Below, one piece after another: positions 43,024-51,239 of a stretch of 64,000 bases of DNA; position 1 is the first letter of the stretch, and each line of letters begins with the position of its first letter. The notes beneath the pieces are model-generated. The model was not told where the DNA came from. It worked only from the letters and a program-made list of their open reading frames with translations, and ran no database searches. Origin of the DNA: Flaviramulus_B aquimarinus (lineage in GTDB: Bacteria; Bacteroidota; Bacteroidia; Flavobacteriales; Flavobacteriaceae); NCBI RefSeq assembly GCF_039543205.1, contig NZ_BAABJH010000001.1, forward strand, positions 1,488,001-1,552,000, written 5' to 3'. A program made the position numbers and the translations under genes.

Positions 43024-43031
43024 TAACTTTG
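43024..43031 (+). promoter_or_regulatory. -7 element of the SPOR gene
   Basis: TAACTTTG matches TAnnTTTG and ends 5 bases before the ATG at 43037. Transcription would begin at or within a few bases of the start codon, which implies a leaderless message. Confidence 0.55.
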
Positions 43032-43036
43032 TTTTT

Positions 43037-43972
43037 ATGCAACTAGAAACCTACATAAGCGATTTACTTTACAGATACGAATGCGTCACCATTCCTGAAT
43101 TTGGTTCTTTTTTAACGCAACGCGTCTCTGCCACAATTGATGGTAATTCAAATACATTTCATGCTCCAAAAAAAATGGTGTCATTTAATGAACAAATCCA
43201 AAAAAATGATGGGTTATTGGCCCACTATATTGCAGATGTTGAAAAAATACCTTTTGAGATTGCTAATAATAAAATAGCGAAACGTGTTAAATTATTAAAG
43301 TCTTATTTAACACAAGGTGAAACGCTTACTTTTAAAAACATAGGTGAAATTGTGTTTAACAATGAAGGTAAAATTTTATACGAACCTACATATCACCTCA
43401 ATTATTTAACGGATTCTTTTGGTTTATCAGAGTTTGTATCACCATCGGTAACTCGCGAGGTTTACAAAGCGCAAGCAGAAGACATTGAAAAGGTTATTCC
43501 AATTATTGTAACTCCTGAAAAGCGCAAAACCAGACCTTATTTTAAATATGCTGCAGTTGCTTTAATAGCGTTAGCCATTGGAGGTTTAGTGGCTTCAAAC
43601 TTTTATGTAAATCAAATTGAACAACATAACCAATTAGCACAAGAAGAAGCTACAAAACAACTGGATACTAAAATACAGCAAGCTACTTTTAACTTAAACC
43701 CGCTTCCTGCTATTACCTTAAACGTAACTAAACAAACAGGGAACTATCATATTATTGCTGGAGCTTTTAGAGTTGAAACAAACTGCGATATAAAAATAGC
43801 TCAACTAAAAACCGATGGGTTTAGTGCCAGAAAAATAGGAGCAAACAAATATGGCTTACACCAAGTGGTTTATGCCAGTTATGAGGGTAGACTTGATGCC
43901 TTAAAAGCATTGCGAACTATAAAAAAAACGCATAATAAAGATGCTTGGTTACTAGTTAAAAAACTAGATTAA
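43037..43972 (+). CDS. HU-like (CCDC81-type) and SPOR domain membrane protein
   Basis: The 311-residue protein has two N-terminal CCDC81-like prokaryotic HU modules (LETYISDLLYRYECVTIPEFG and LTFKNIGEIVFNNEGKI, about 1-130), a membrane helix (YFKYAAVALIALAIGGLVASNFY, about 172-194 with its flanks) and a C-terminal SPOR domain (NYHIIAGAFRVETNCDIKIAQLKTDGF, about 234-311). SPOR domains bind septal, denuded peptidoglycan. The cytoplasmic HU-like part may contact DNA or protein. The layout is typical of Bacteroidota and suggests a role at the division site. Confidence 0.9.
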   Translation: MQLETYISDLLYRYECVTIPEFGSFLTQRVSATIDGNSNTFHAPKKMVSFNEQIQKNDGLLAHYIADVEKIPFEIANNKIAKRVKLLKSYLTQGETLTFKNIGEIVFNNEGKILYEPTYHLNYLTDSFGLSEFVSPSVTREVYKAQAEDIEKVIPIIVTPEKRKTRPYFKYAAVALIALAIGGLVASNFYVNQIEQHNQLAQEEATKQLDTKIQQATFNLNPLPAITLNVTKQTGNYHIIAGAFRVETNCDIKIAQLKTDGFSARKIGANKYGLHQVVYASYEGRLDALKALRTIKKTHNKDAWLLVKKLD

Positions 43973-44057
43973 ACCATATTTTTCGGTATTTGTCATTACT
44001 TAAATAATATTAAACTTCCTGCATTAGCGTCATTTATTATACCCAAACTAGTAACCT

Positions 44058-44648
44058 TTAATAGGGTTCGAGCGGCAAGGGTGGTGGTGGAATTTGTCTA
44101 AAACAATTAAAGAAAATTCTAAGCTCTATAGTATCCTTTATTTCTTTATTAATCTCATCAAATACTCTAGTTAAATTAAGTAAAGATTTCTTTAAATCCT
44201 CCCCTTTCTTACTTGTATCTATCGCGACCTCTATTATGGCCTTTTTATACGATCTAGGATAATGATAATCTTTACCATTATTCGAATAATGTCTTTTTAA
44301 TATGGTTTTCAATTCAGTAATGGAATAACCATTATCAATTAAAATTGAATCTGTGGTTATAGATAAAACATCCCTCTTTCTTATTTCATCGAATACTAAA
44401 GGAATTATTCGTTTATTAGTTCCTTTGTCGAAAACCTCAATTAAAGGCACTTTATTTTCCTTATAAATTTGACGAACTTTACCTGTTATTTCTAAAAAAT
44501 TTAAGTTTGTCGTGTCTAGGTCTAGATTAACTATTTTAGACTTTTTGTGTAAATCTTTAGAAGGATAATATCTAATATCCAATTTTTGTTTTTGACAACT
44601 AATAAAAGTTAAATAAAACAATAATAAGTAAATAAGTCTTAATCGCAT
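44058..44648 (-). CDS. Putative lipoprotein, candidate immunity protein
   Basis: The 196-residue protein starts MRLRLIYLLLFYLTFISCQK, a lipoprotein signal with lipid Cys18. The rest is a charged alpha/beta domain ending in a Pro-rich tail (RQIPPPPLPLEPY). I do not recognise the family. Its ATG overlaps by 10 bases the 3' end of the toxin-tail remnant (44639-44902), and it is the last gene of the leftward locus. A small envelope protein directly behind a toxin C terminus fits an immunity protein, but this is inference from position. Confidence 0.7.
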   Translation of the reverse strand: MRLRLIYLLLFYLTFISCQKQKLDIRYYPSKDLHKKSKIVNLDLDTTNLNFLEITGKVRQIYKENKVPLIEVFDKGTNKRIIPLVFDEIRKRDVLSITTDSILIDNGYSITELKTILKRHYSNNGKDYHYPRSYKKAIIEVAIDTSKKGEDLKKSLLNLTRVFDEINKEIKDTIELRIFFNCFRQIPPPPLPLEPY

Positions 44649-44902
44649 AAAGTAGTGTTTTCTATCACAATTGATCTATACCCATTATATATACTATCCA
44701 TTTCCATTGATAGTAAATTGTTAGCATCCCAAAACCTTAAACCATCCCATGCAAAAGATTTATAATAATCTAGAGGATATCTATAATCATCAACTTCTCT
44801 TAAAGCTTTTGATATAGGATTTATATATTTTTCTGTCATATAAATATGCTGAATATTTCCTATATCATATAACTCTTTATAATGCTTATACAGTCCAAAT
44901 AG
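44639..44902 (-). pseudogene. C-terminal remnant of a paralogous toxin-like metallopeptidase
   Basis: From CTA at 44902 the minus strand encodes 87 residues (LFGLYKHYKELYDIGNIQHI...), with an in-frame TAA immediately upstream and no start codon until 44839. It aligns with the last 90 or so residues of the protein at 45988-47631. FGLYKHY matches FPGIYDYY, HIYMTEKYINPISKALREVD matches HNQMASHYRGTIADILEEFD, and YYKSFAWDGLRFWD matches VYEDLSWVGLR plus AWD. The zinc-binding HExxH part is missing. It is a broken or displaced toxin tail. Confidence 0.75.
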
Positions 44903-44935
44903 TTAAGGTCTATCATACATCTACAGATTTGTTTG

Positions 44936-45547
44936 TTATTTAATTTTTGCCCTCAATTTGTTAACTTCGATTTGATTTAAAAGTAATTGAAGAGCAAGAG
45001 CCATAACCATTTGCCAAATAGTATAAGGTTTTAAAATTTTATAATTTGGAAAATCAATTGATAATGAATCAATATAATAATGAAGGTAACTTTGAGAAAC
45101 TAGTATAATTAAAGAGAATATAATGACAAGTTTTGTCAATCTCGTTTTTGGAATTTTAAAAACAAATGTACAAGAAAAAAACAGTAATAATGGAGCAATT
45201 ATGCTTGTTGAAATTGCTAAACCGAAAACACTTCCTGAATCTCCATCCATAAAACTAAATATAGCCCCTGTTACAGCAAAACTTAAATATGCTATTATAA
45301 AAGAAACAAAAGAGGCTAATACACTTAATAATACACCTAATAAAGGTTTGTATTTATGCCCTCCCCAATTTATTAGTCCAATTATAAGACCAAAAGACAA
45401 TGTAGAATATTCTAATGATATATTAGTAATATGAATTAAAATTGCACATAGCATTGAAGGTAGTATAACTCTTAAAACAAGTTTATATTTTTCCATATAG
45501 AAATGATAGAGAACCTTAAAATTTGGAATAAATCCAATTAGTTTCAT
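44936..45547 (-). CDS. Polytopic membrane protein, function unknown
   Basis: The 203-residue protein has about six hydrophobic helices (for example VILPSMLCAILIHITNI, LGVLLSVLASFVSFIIAYLSF and LTKLVIIFSLIILVSQSYL) and a basic C terminus. The ATG at 45547 overlaps the upstream gene by 32 bases; a second ATG at 45496 (MEKYKLVLRVILPS) would avoid the overlap and is a good alternative. It is embedded in the toxin-like locus. Immunity proteins of envelope-acting toxins are often polytopic membrane proteins, so such a role is possible, but no family is recognised. Confidence 0.72.
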   Translation of the reverse strand: MKLIGFIPNFKVLYHFYMEKYKLVLRVILPSMLCAILIHITNISLEYSTLSFGLIIGLINWGGHKYKPLLGVLLSVLASFVSFIIAYLSFAVTGAIFSFMDGDSGSVFGLAISTSIIAPLLLFFSCTFVFKIPKTRLTKLVIIFSLIILVSQSYLHYYIDSLSIDFPNYKILKPYTIWQMVMALALQLLLNQIEVNKLRAKIK

Positions 45548-45977
45548 ATCTGATAAAATTGTTTTTTTCTTTTGAAATAATTAAAATTTTTAATATTGAA
45601 TGATTAATAGGTGGAAGAGGTTTAAAACCTTTTTCATCCATAACTTCTTTAACTGTTCTTAAGTATTCTTCATGTTCCAAATTGAATAATTCTTTAACTT
45701 TTTTAAATTCAATTTTTTTAATTACATTTAGAGTTAAACTATCTTTCTTATGAATATTAGGTTGATATTTAAATACTTGGTCATCAATGTTAAAAGTAAC
45801 GCAACCATTGTCTAATTTTTGTAAATTAGTTGTGGAATTGTTGAACACATATATGATGGGCCGTAGTACCTTTTCTCCATCTTTATAGAGTTTATAATAT
45901 TTTGAATTATTATTTTCTTGAGCGAAAATTGAAAGATTAAAAGAAAAAATTAAGAAAATCAAAATTTTTGTTATCAT
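45516..45977 (-). CDS. Secreted protein directly downstream of the toxin-like gene, candidate immunity protein
   Basis: I choose the ATG at 45977 (MITKILIFLIFSFNLSIFAQ), which gives a clean signal peptide and lies 10 bases after the stop of the toxin-like gene. The mature part of about 135 residues (YYKLYKDGEKVLRPIIYVF ... KKIEFKKVKELFNLEHEEY ... HSILKILIISKEKNN) is an alpha/beta domain of unknown family. A short envelope-targeted gene immediately behind a toxin-like gene fits the immunity position. Function is inferred only from that arrangement. Confidence 0.72.
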   Translation of the reverse strand: MITKILIFLIFSFNLSIFAQENNNSKYYKLYKDGEKVLRPIIYVFNNSTTNLQKLDNGCVTFNIDDQVFKYQPNIHKKDSLTLNVIKKIEFKKVKELFNLEHEEYLRTVKEVMDEKGFKPLPPINHSILKILIISKEKNNFIRYETNWIYSKF

Positions 45978-45987
45978 ATCTAAAAGA

Positions 45988-47631
45988 TTATTTGCAGTTT
46001 GATGTTCCATTAAAAAAATAAGTATTGAAATTACTTAAAACTCTATCTTTTTCAGATTTAATTAAGCTATCCCATGCAATTGATGTCACTCCATTTTCCA
46101 ATATTCGTAACCCAACCCAAGATAAATCTTCATATACTTGTCTAGATTTATCAGAATTGTCAAACTCTTCAAGTATATCAGCAATCGTGCCACGATAGTG
46201 GGAAGCCATTTGATTATGATTCCAAGTGGGCTTATAACGTTGAATATAATAGTCATAAATCCCAGGAAAATCGTTCCTTAAACTATTAACATAAATAATT
46301 TGTTCCTTTTGTGTCATATTAACAGGGTCTAAATCTCCCCTTTGGGCAGCTGAAAGCATTTTCCTAAATATCTCAGCATGAATAATCTCGTGGGCAAAAG
46401 CTACTGCACTTCCCAAGTCAGAAATATTACTTAATTGATTATTACTGAACTCAACAGTTATATTGAAATTACTTGGAGGATTAGTAATCCCGTAATTCCC
46501 TGAAGAAAGTGTATTGTTTATTTTGAAGGAAATGTGACTAACTGGGAAATCTCCATCAAATTTTTTGACAGCATTTTTAAAATCGATACTAGAACTTGTA
46601 AGCTTGTTATAAATACATAAAGCTTTTCCTGTAAGCTCATTAATAATTTGATCATCAAAATCCACTTCAGTATTTCGATTTAAAATCCAAGCTATAATAA
46701 CTTTTTGCACAAAAATTTGAGCACTATTAAACTCAACAGTACCGATATATTGATTAACATAATCTTCAATATCTGATTTAAAATTTTGGTTCTCTAGTTT
46801 TTCAAGCCAATCTCTTTGTAGGTTGGTTAAACCTAATAAATTAGAGATATCGAAATCTGGGGTAATAACAGGTATTGGGTTTGCTGGTATACCACTAGGA
46901 GTCTTGTCCGGATTTGTAGGAAGCGGCAATAGGACAGGCCCTGTACCATCAAAATCATCATTGCTGGTATCGCCAGGTACATCAATATCTGGATTTGTAT
47001 TAGTATTTGTACACCTCTTAGTTGTATGCGAGAAAGTCCATATCGGTTGTACTGGACATTGGCATATTCTAGGATCTATATGCCCTACACAAGGGCAAGG
47101 GGTAACATTATAGAAATGTGTGGTTGTACAATCACCAAATGATTTGGCGGAAACAGTCTTACTTTCTTTACTAAAATTATCATCTTCTATTTTAGATACG
47201 ATAACATCTTCTGTTTTGTCTAAAGGGTATTTGTAAATGTATTTTTCTAATACACCACTATGTTCATATACTACTAAATTGTAAAAGTACTTATCTGCTT
47301 CATCAGTTCTTATCATAGGAAACACATGGTAAGTATTGTCGTTTTCTATATATTTTAAACCTTTAGTATTTGTTAATTTAAAAGAGGGTTTATTGGTTTT
47401 ATTTTTTGAAGTAAGGTTTTGATTTTTAGACATTAATCCAAATGTTTCTTTTGAAAGGGAATTTCTATCTAAAAGGTCACTTAATGAAGTTTGACTTATG
47501 GATTTGTTTTTATTCTGAAGATCAGAATTAGGTTGATTATCATCTTCTTTTTGGCAATTCTGTAAAAACACTACTATTCCAAAACATAGAATTCCAATTT
47601 TAAATAAACTTTTAAATTTTTGTTTTTTCAT
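45988..47631 (-). CDS. Lipoprotein with C-terminal metallopeptidase-like toxin domain
   Basis: With the ATG at 47631 the protein has 547 residues (a second ATG lies 3 codons upstream). It has a lipoprotein signal (IGILCFGIVVFLQNC, lipid Cys26), an N-terminal domain of about 140 residues, a cysteine-rich stretch (PCPCVGHIDPRICQCP), a Pro/Asp-rich linker (about 210-260) and a C-terminal domain. That last domain holds the zinc motif H-E-I-I-H (414-418, in AFAHEIIHAEIFRKML) and downstream His residues in NHNQMASHYRG. This C-terminal domain recurs at the ends of large Bacteroidota polymorphic toxins. Toxicity and target are not shown by the sequence. Confidence 0.75.
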   Translation of the reverse strand: MKKQKFKSLFKIGILCFGIVVFLQNCQKEDDNQPNSDLQNKNKSISQTSLSDLLDRNSLSKETFGLMSKNQNLTSKNKTNKPSFKLTNTKGLKYIENDNTYHVFPMIRTDEADKYFYNLVVYEHSGVLEKYIYKYPLDKTEDVIVSKIEDDNFSKESKTVSAKSFGDCTTTHFYNVTPCPCVGHIDPRICQCPVQPIWTFSHTTKRCTNTNTNPDIDVPGDTSNDDFDGTGPVLLPLPTNPDKTPSGIPANPIPVITPDFDISNLLGLTNLQRDWLEKLENQNFKSDIEDYVNQYIGTVEFNSAQIFVQKVIIAWILNRNTEVDFDDQIINELTGKALCIYNKLTSSSIDFKNAVKKFDGDFPVSHISFKINNTLSSGNYGITNPPSNFNITVEFSNNQLSNISDLGSAVAFAHEIIHAEIFRKMLSAAQRGDLDPVNMTQKEQIIYVNSLRNDFPGIYDYYIQRYKPTWNHNQMASHYRGTIADILEEFDNSDKSRQVYEDLSWVGLRILENGVTSIAWDSLIKSEKDRVLSNFNTYFFNGTSNCK

Positions 47632-47966
47632 GGGTTGCATTATTTAAATTTAGTTAATAGATCTGTTTAATCCAAAATAATTGAATTAAGTACTTATTAT
47701 ATTCTTTTTATAAGCTTTTCAAAGGGTAATTACTACTAATTTAATAGTATTGCCTTTCAAATTTTAAAAAATAGTATGAATTTTACAACACATTTTAGTC
47801 TTTTTTTACGCTTTTTCTCACTTTTATAAAAGTATTGCTATGGATTTCCCGCAGAAGCGACATATTTGAATAGGATTACGAACCATTTCAAGCATTATTT
47901 TATATGATTTATAATCATCTAAATCCTAAAATCATATTACCTTTGCCACATCATAAAAACATATTG
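47632..47966. other. Divergent intergenic region, toxin-like locus / thioesterase
   Basis: These 335 AT-rich bases hold the promoters of two divergent units. The only element I can name is the TACCTTTG box at 47938-47945 for the thioesterase. I see no convincing frame, hairpin terminator or repeat. Confidence 0.5.
47938..47945 (+). promoter_or_regulatory. -7 element of the thioesterase gene (decides the start)
   Basis: TACCTTTG matches TAnnTTTG and lies 22 bases before the ATG at 47967. An in-frame ATG at 47904 is upstream of this box and would not be transcribed from it. Confidence 0.5.
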
Positions 47967-48476
47967 ATGAAAGCAAAAACACCCGAGCAATCTAGAACGA
48001 TAATGACCGATATGGTCTTACCTGGGGAAACCAATCCTTTAAATAATTTATTTGGTGGCGAACTTTTAGCACGTATGGATCGTGCAGCTAGTATTTCGGC
48101 AAGGCGCCATAGCAGACGTATTGTTGTAACGGCTTCTGTAAACCATGTAGCGTTTAATCGTGCAGTCCCTTTAGGAAGTGTTGTAACCGTTGAAGCTAAG
48201 GTGTCTCGTGCTTTTAAAACCTCTATGGAAGTGTTTATAGATGTATGGATTGAAGACCGCGAGTCTGGAGATAGGACCAAAGCTAATGAAGGTATTTACA
48301 CATTTGTTGCTGTTGATGAAACGGCACGACCTATTGCCGTTCCAGAAGTTATTCCAGAAACCGATTTAGAAAAAGAGCGTTTTGATGCGGCTTTACGCCG
48401 AAAACAATTAAGTTTGTTATTAGCTGGAAAAATAAAACCTAGTCAGGCGACAGAACTAAAGGCTTTATTTGAGTAA
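47967..48476 (+). CDS. Acyl-CoA thioesterase, hotdog fold
   Basis: The start at 47967 (MKAKTPEQSRTIMTDMVLPG) matches the family and gives about 169 residues. The BFIT/YciA-type hotdog signature is visible in NPLNNLFGGELLARMDRAASISARRHS, followed by VVTASVNHVAFNRAVPLGSVV and TANEGIYTFVAVDE-like sequence. It hydrolyses acyl-CoA to free acid and CoA in the cytoplasm; chain-length range is unknown. Transcribed alone, rightward. Confidence 0.92.
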   Translation: MKAKTPEQSRTIMTDMVLPGETNPLNNLFGGELLARMDRAASISARRHSRRIVVTASVNHVAFNRAVPLGSVVTVEAKVSRAFKTSMEVFIDVWIEDRESGDRTKANEGIYTFVAVDETARPIAVPEVIPETDLEKERFDAALRRKQLSLLLAGKIKPSQATELKALFE

Positions 48477-48534
48477 TTAAACCTTTTGTATCTTTTATAG
48501 TCTTATTAGCAATATAAACCCAAAATATATTGTT

Positions 48535-48747
48535 ATGAGAATTTTTGTTATTATAATTTCAGCTTTTTGCATGATTAGTTTATCGTCTTGTGCCACGCGT
48601 GTAGTAACGAAACCCACTAATGTTACTGTTGTAAAAACAGCCCCTAAACATTACAAAATTGTAAACGTTAAAGGAAAACGCTACTATTTTTGGAATGGGA
48701 AACATTATAGAAAAACCAGAAATGGATATGTTATTACTAGGGTATAA
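48535..48747 (+). CDS. Small lipoprotein
   Basis: The 70-residue protein begins MRIFVIIISAFCMISLSSCA, a lipoprotein signal with lipid Cys19. The mature 50 residues are basic and aromatic (HYKIVNVKGKRYYFWNGKHY then RKTRNGYVITRV), a pattern common in small flavobacterial envelope lipoproteins. The role is unknown. It lies 58 bases after the thioesterase and converges with the DUF1801 gene. Confidence 0.8.
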   Translation: MRIFVIIISAFCMISLSSCATRVVTKPTNVTVVKTAPKHYKIVNVKGKRYYFWNGKHYRKTRNGYVITRV

Positions 48748-48756
48748 CACTTTATG

Positions 48757-49176
48757 TCATGCTCCTAATAACGGTAAGTGCTTAATTTTATGATATTGTA
48801 ATGCCATTGAAATACAATGTTTTAATTCTATTTTAGGGATACTATCATCTAGCTTAAAAACAATAGCTCGATTGCCTTCAAATTTAAATTTGTGCTTATA
48901 AATTCTTTTAAACGTTGGAACTAATTTAGATGTACACTGAAAATAGATGGCATACTGTTCTGGGGTTTTCTTTGACCAGTTCATTCGTATCGTGCTTCCA
49001 TGTTTTGTTAGATAACTAGGCTCTCCCCATTTAAGCATTTCTTCTAATTTTTCGAGCCCTTCAATTTCTGATGCTGTTTGTAAAACTAGGGCTCTTATAT
49101 AACGTAATTGGTTTTGTACTAATTCTGGATAGTTATCAAATACGTCTTTAACTTTTGGATTGCTTTCTAATTCCAT
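48757..49176 (-). CDS. DUF1801 domain protein
   Basis: The start at 49176 (MELESNPKVKDVFDNYPEL) gives 139 residues and matches the family better than an ATG 12 codons upstream. The layout (LEEMLKWGEPSYLTKHGSTIRMNW, YAIYFQC, NRAIVFKLDD) is that of DUF1801/YdhG-like proteins, a small soluble alpha/beta fold related to frataxin-like scaffolds. Its biochemical role is not established. It sits downstream of the envC unit on the same strand. Confidence 0.85.
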   Translation of the reverse strand: MELESNPKVKDVFDNYPELVQNQLRYIRALVLQTASEIEGLEKLEEMLKWGEPSYLTKHGSTIRMNWSKKTPEQYAIYFQCTSKLVPTFKRIYKHKFKFEGNRAIVFKLDDSIPKIELKHCISMALQYHKIKHLPLLGA

Positions 49177-49239
49177 GTTAATCCATTTGAAATAAAATAC
49201 TAAAACTCCCAATACTTCAGGGCAGCATGATAAGTCATG

Positions 49240-50469
49240 TCACATTTTATAAATCCAACTAGCGGGGTTTTCTGTACTAGTACCTTTAGATAATGTAAAG
49301 CTTAAAATCGTCTCTCCGCTTGATGGATTAGTAAACACTTCTCCTATAACTTGTTTGGTTCTTACTTTATCGCCTTTTTTTACATAAACTTGAGCTAAAT
49401 TTCTATACAAGGTCAAATAGTTTCCATGGCGAATCATTACTATAGGGTTAACATTTTTCATTTTAAGTATTTCGCTCACTTCACCATCAAAAACCGCCCT
49501 GACTTTAGCCCCTTTTTCTGTGGCAATACGCACCCCATTACTTTTAATCGTTAACGATCTATCAATAGGGTGTGGTTGCGTGCCATAACCTAATCTTACA
49601 AAGCCTTTTTCTACAGGCCAAGGCAACTTCCCTTTATTGGATATAAAATTAGATGCTAAAACTTTTTCTTCTGCAGTTAAGGCAAAACGTTTTGAACTCG
49701 TGGTTTTGCCTGCCTTTTTATTTGACTTTGCAATTGCTGCTTTAATCAAGCGATTGATTTCTCTATCAATTCTATTGGCTTCCCTTTGCTTTTGCTTTAT
49801 TTGCGACGCATATAATGACAAATTATTTTTTATAGATACCATTAAGGTTTGATGCTGCTTGCGCTCAGCTTCTAATGTTTTTTGAACAACTCTATTTTCT
49901 GCTATTAGGATTTTCTTATCTTCTTGCTGTTTTAATAAATTGGCATTGGTTTCCTGTAATTCAACAGTTTTTGCCTTTATCGTTTCGCCTTGCTGTTTTT
50001 GGTGGTCTGAGTATTGCTTAATATACTGCAAACGTTTATACGCTTGTTTAAAGTCGTTTGATGACAGCAAAAACATGATTCTGCTTTGCTGGTTTTTACT
50101 TTTATAGGACTTCACGACCATAGCTGCATAATCTTCCTTTAATTGTTTTAATTCATTTCTTAAACTTGATATTTTTTTTTGATTTGAATTAATCTGGCGT
50201 GTTAATAAATTCGCTTGCTGATTAGTCACTTTAATTAAATTTGATAATACATTTATCTTATAATTAAAATCTTCAATTAAAGAAAGTTGCGATTTTTCTT
50301 TGGACTTGTTTTCAGCACGTAATTCGTTAATTTTCTGAATTTCTCTACGTAATTCTTGTCGACGGGATTCTAATTGCTTTTGCTTGTTGTTTTGCGAAAA
50401 AGCAAAACTTCCGCATAACAAAAAACTAAGCAATACTATTATTTTATATGCCTGTTTACTAATAATCAT
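49240..50469 (-). CDS. Murein hydrolase activator EnvC-like protein
   Basis: The 409-residue protein has a signal peptide (IIVLLSFLLCGSFAFSQ), a long coiled coil (about 25-255, rich in Lys, Gln, Glu and Arg), and a C-terminal M23/LytM domain (about 295-405, VEKGFVRLGYGTQPHPIDRS then GNYLTLYRNLAQVYVKKGDKV). The zinc-ligand residues of active M23 enzymes are not preserved (no H-x-H at the end), so like EnvC it probably activates amidases at the septum rather than cutting peptidoglycan. It overlaps the stop of the DUF4292 gene by one base. Confidence 0.9.
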   Translation of the reverse strand: MIISKQAYKIIVLLSFLLCGSFAFSQNNKQKQLESRRQELRREIQKINELRAENKSKEKSQLSLIEDFNYKINVLSNLIKVTNQQANLLTRQINSNQKKISSLRNELKQLKEDYAAMVVKSYKSKNQQSRIMFLLSSNDFKQAYKRLQYIKQYSDHQKQQGETIKAKTVELQETNANLLKQQEDKKILIAENRVVQKTLEAERKQHQTLMVSIKNNLSLYASQIKQKQREANRIDREINRLIKAAIAKSNKKAGKTTSSKRFALTAEEKVLASNFISNKGKLPWPVEKGFVRLGYGTQPHPIDRSLTIKSNGVRIATEKGAKVRAVFDGEVSEILKMKNVNPIVMIRHGNYLTLYRNLAQVYVKKGDKVRTKQVIGEVFTNPSSGETILSFTLSKGTSTENPASWIYKM

Positions 50470-51239
50470 TACAATTCTATAGCTTTAAACCCTGATGGTA
50501 TTTTAAACGGAAAACGCAAGTCTTCATTTAATGATACATTTTTAAATTCTAAGCCTATAATAGTTTCTTTATTAGCTTCAACAGCTATTACTTTTATGTT
50601 TTCGGGTAGAATTTGTTTATCAACTTCTTGATGTGATACATAATCGATTTGTAAATGCCTAAATGATTTGGGTTGTGATATTTGTTGTGACTTAACCTTA
50701 AAATGCGATGGGTCTAACAAAAAGAATATTTCGAATAACTCACGTTGTTTTTTTGGCTGAAGTATATATGATTTATGATCAACCGAAGCCTTGTAATCTG
50801 TACCTTTTAAATTATATAATGCCTCGCCTATCAATAAGTTTTGAACTTTATCAAAATCTAATTCTGTACCGAGTAAATCACTCAAATATTTATAATTCCC
50901 ATCAAAATACGTATTATCTAACTTATTATAAAAACTTACTTTTTCGGGAGTTACTAAAGCTCTAATGACTGAAAATGTAGCATTTATCCATAAGGCTTCA
51001 TCTTTTTTAGCTCTAAAACTTACTGTATGGGTTTGGGTCTTTCCTTTTTGGATATATGTTATTTTTAATCTGGACTGAAGTGTGTTAAAAGCGGCTTCTT
51101 GTTTTGCGTTTTCTTTTATTAACTGCCTAGTGGATAGCTTATAATTAGCTTCGTTATTAGCACTAATTGTTTTTGCTGATTTACAATTAAACAGAAATAA
51201 CACTACCAAGCTTAAGATAATATGTATATGCTTACTCAT
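50469..51239 (-). CDS. DUF4292 lipoprotein
   Basis: The 256-residue protein has a lipoprotein signal (IILSLVVLFLFNC, lipid Cys19). Its beta-rich body (LKITYIQKGKTQTHTVSFRAK ... ALWINATFSVIRALVTPEKVSFYN) matches DUF4292, a Bacteroidota family resembling the LolB/LolA-type half barrel. A role in lipid or lipoprotein handling at the outer membrane is plausible but unproven. It lies between the TPR gene and the envC-like gene with one-base overlaps on both sides, a tight operon. Confidence 0.88.
   Translation of the reverse strand: MSKHIHIILSLVVLFLFNCKSAKTISANNEANYKLSTRQLIKENAKQEAAFNTLQSRLKITYIQKGKTQTHTVSFRAKKDEALWINATFSVIRALVTPEKVSFYNKLDNTYFDGNYKYLSDLLGTELDFDKVQNLLIGEALYNLKGTDYKASVDHKSYILQPKKQRELFEIFFLLDPSHFKVKSQQISQPKSFRHLQIDYVSHQEVDKQILPENIKVIAVEANKETIIGLEFKNVSLNEDLRFPFKIPSGFKAIEL

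Noticed and set aside
44067..44080. GGTTCGAGCGG string as part of a tRNA
   Set aside because: It lies at the 3' end of a lipoprotein gene and no flanking stems can be formed.
44639..44839. A stand-alone 66-residue gene
   Set aside because: Homology to the tail of the 45988-47631 product extends upstream of its ATG to 44902, so it is better called a remnant.
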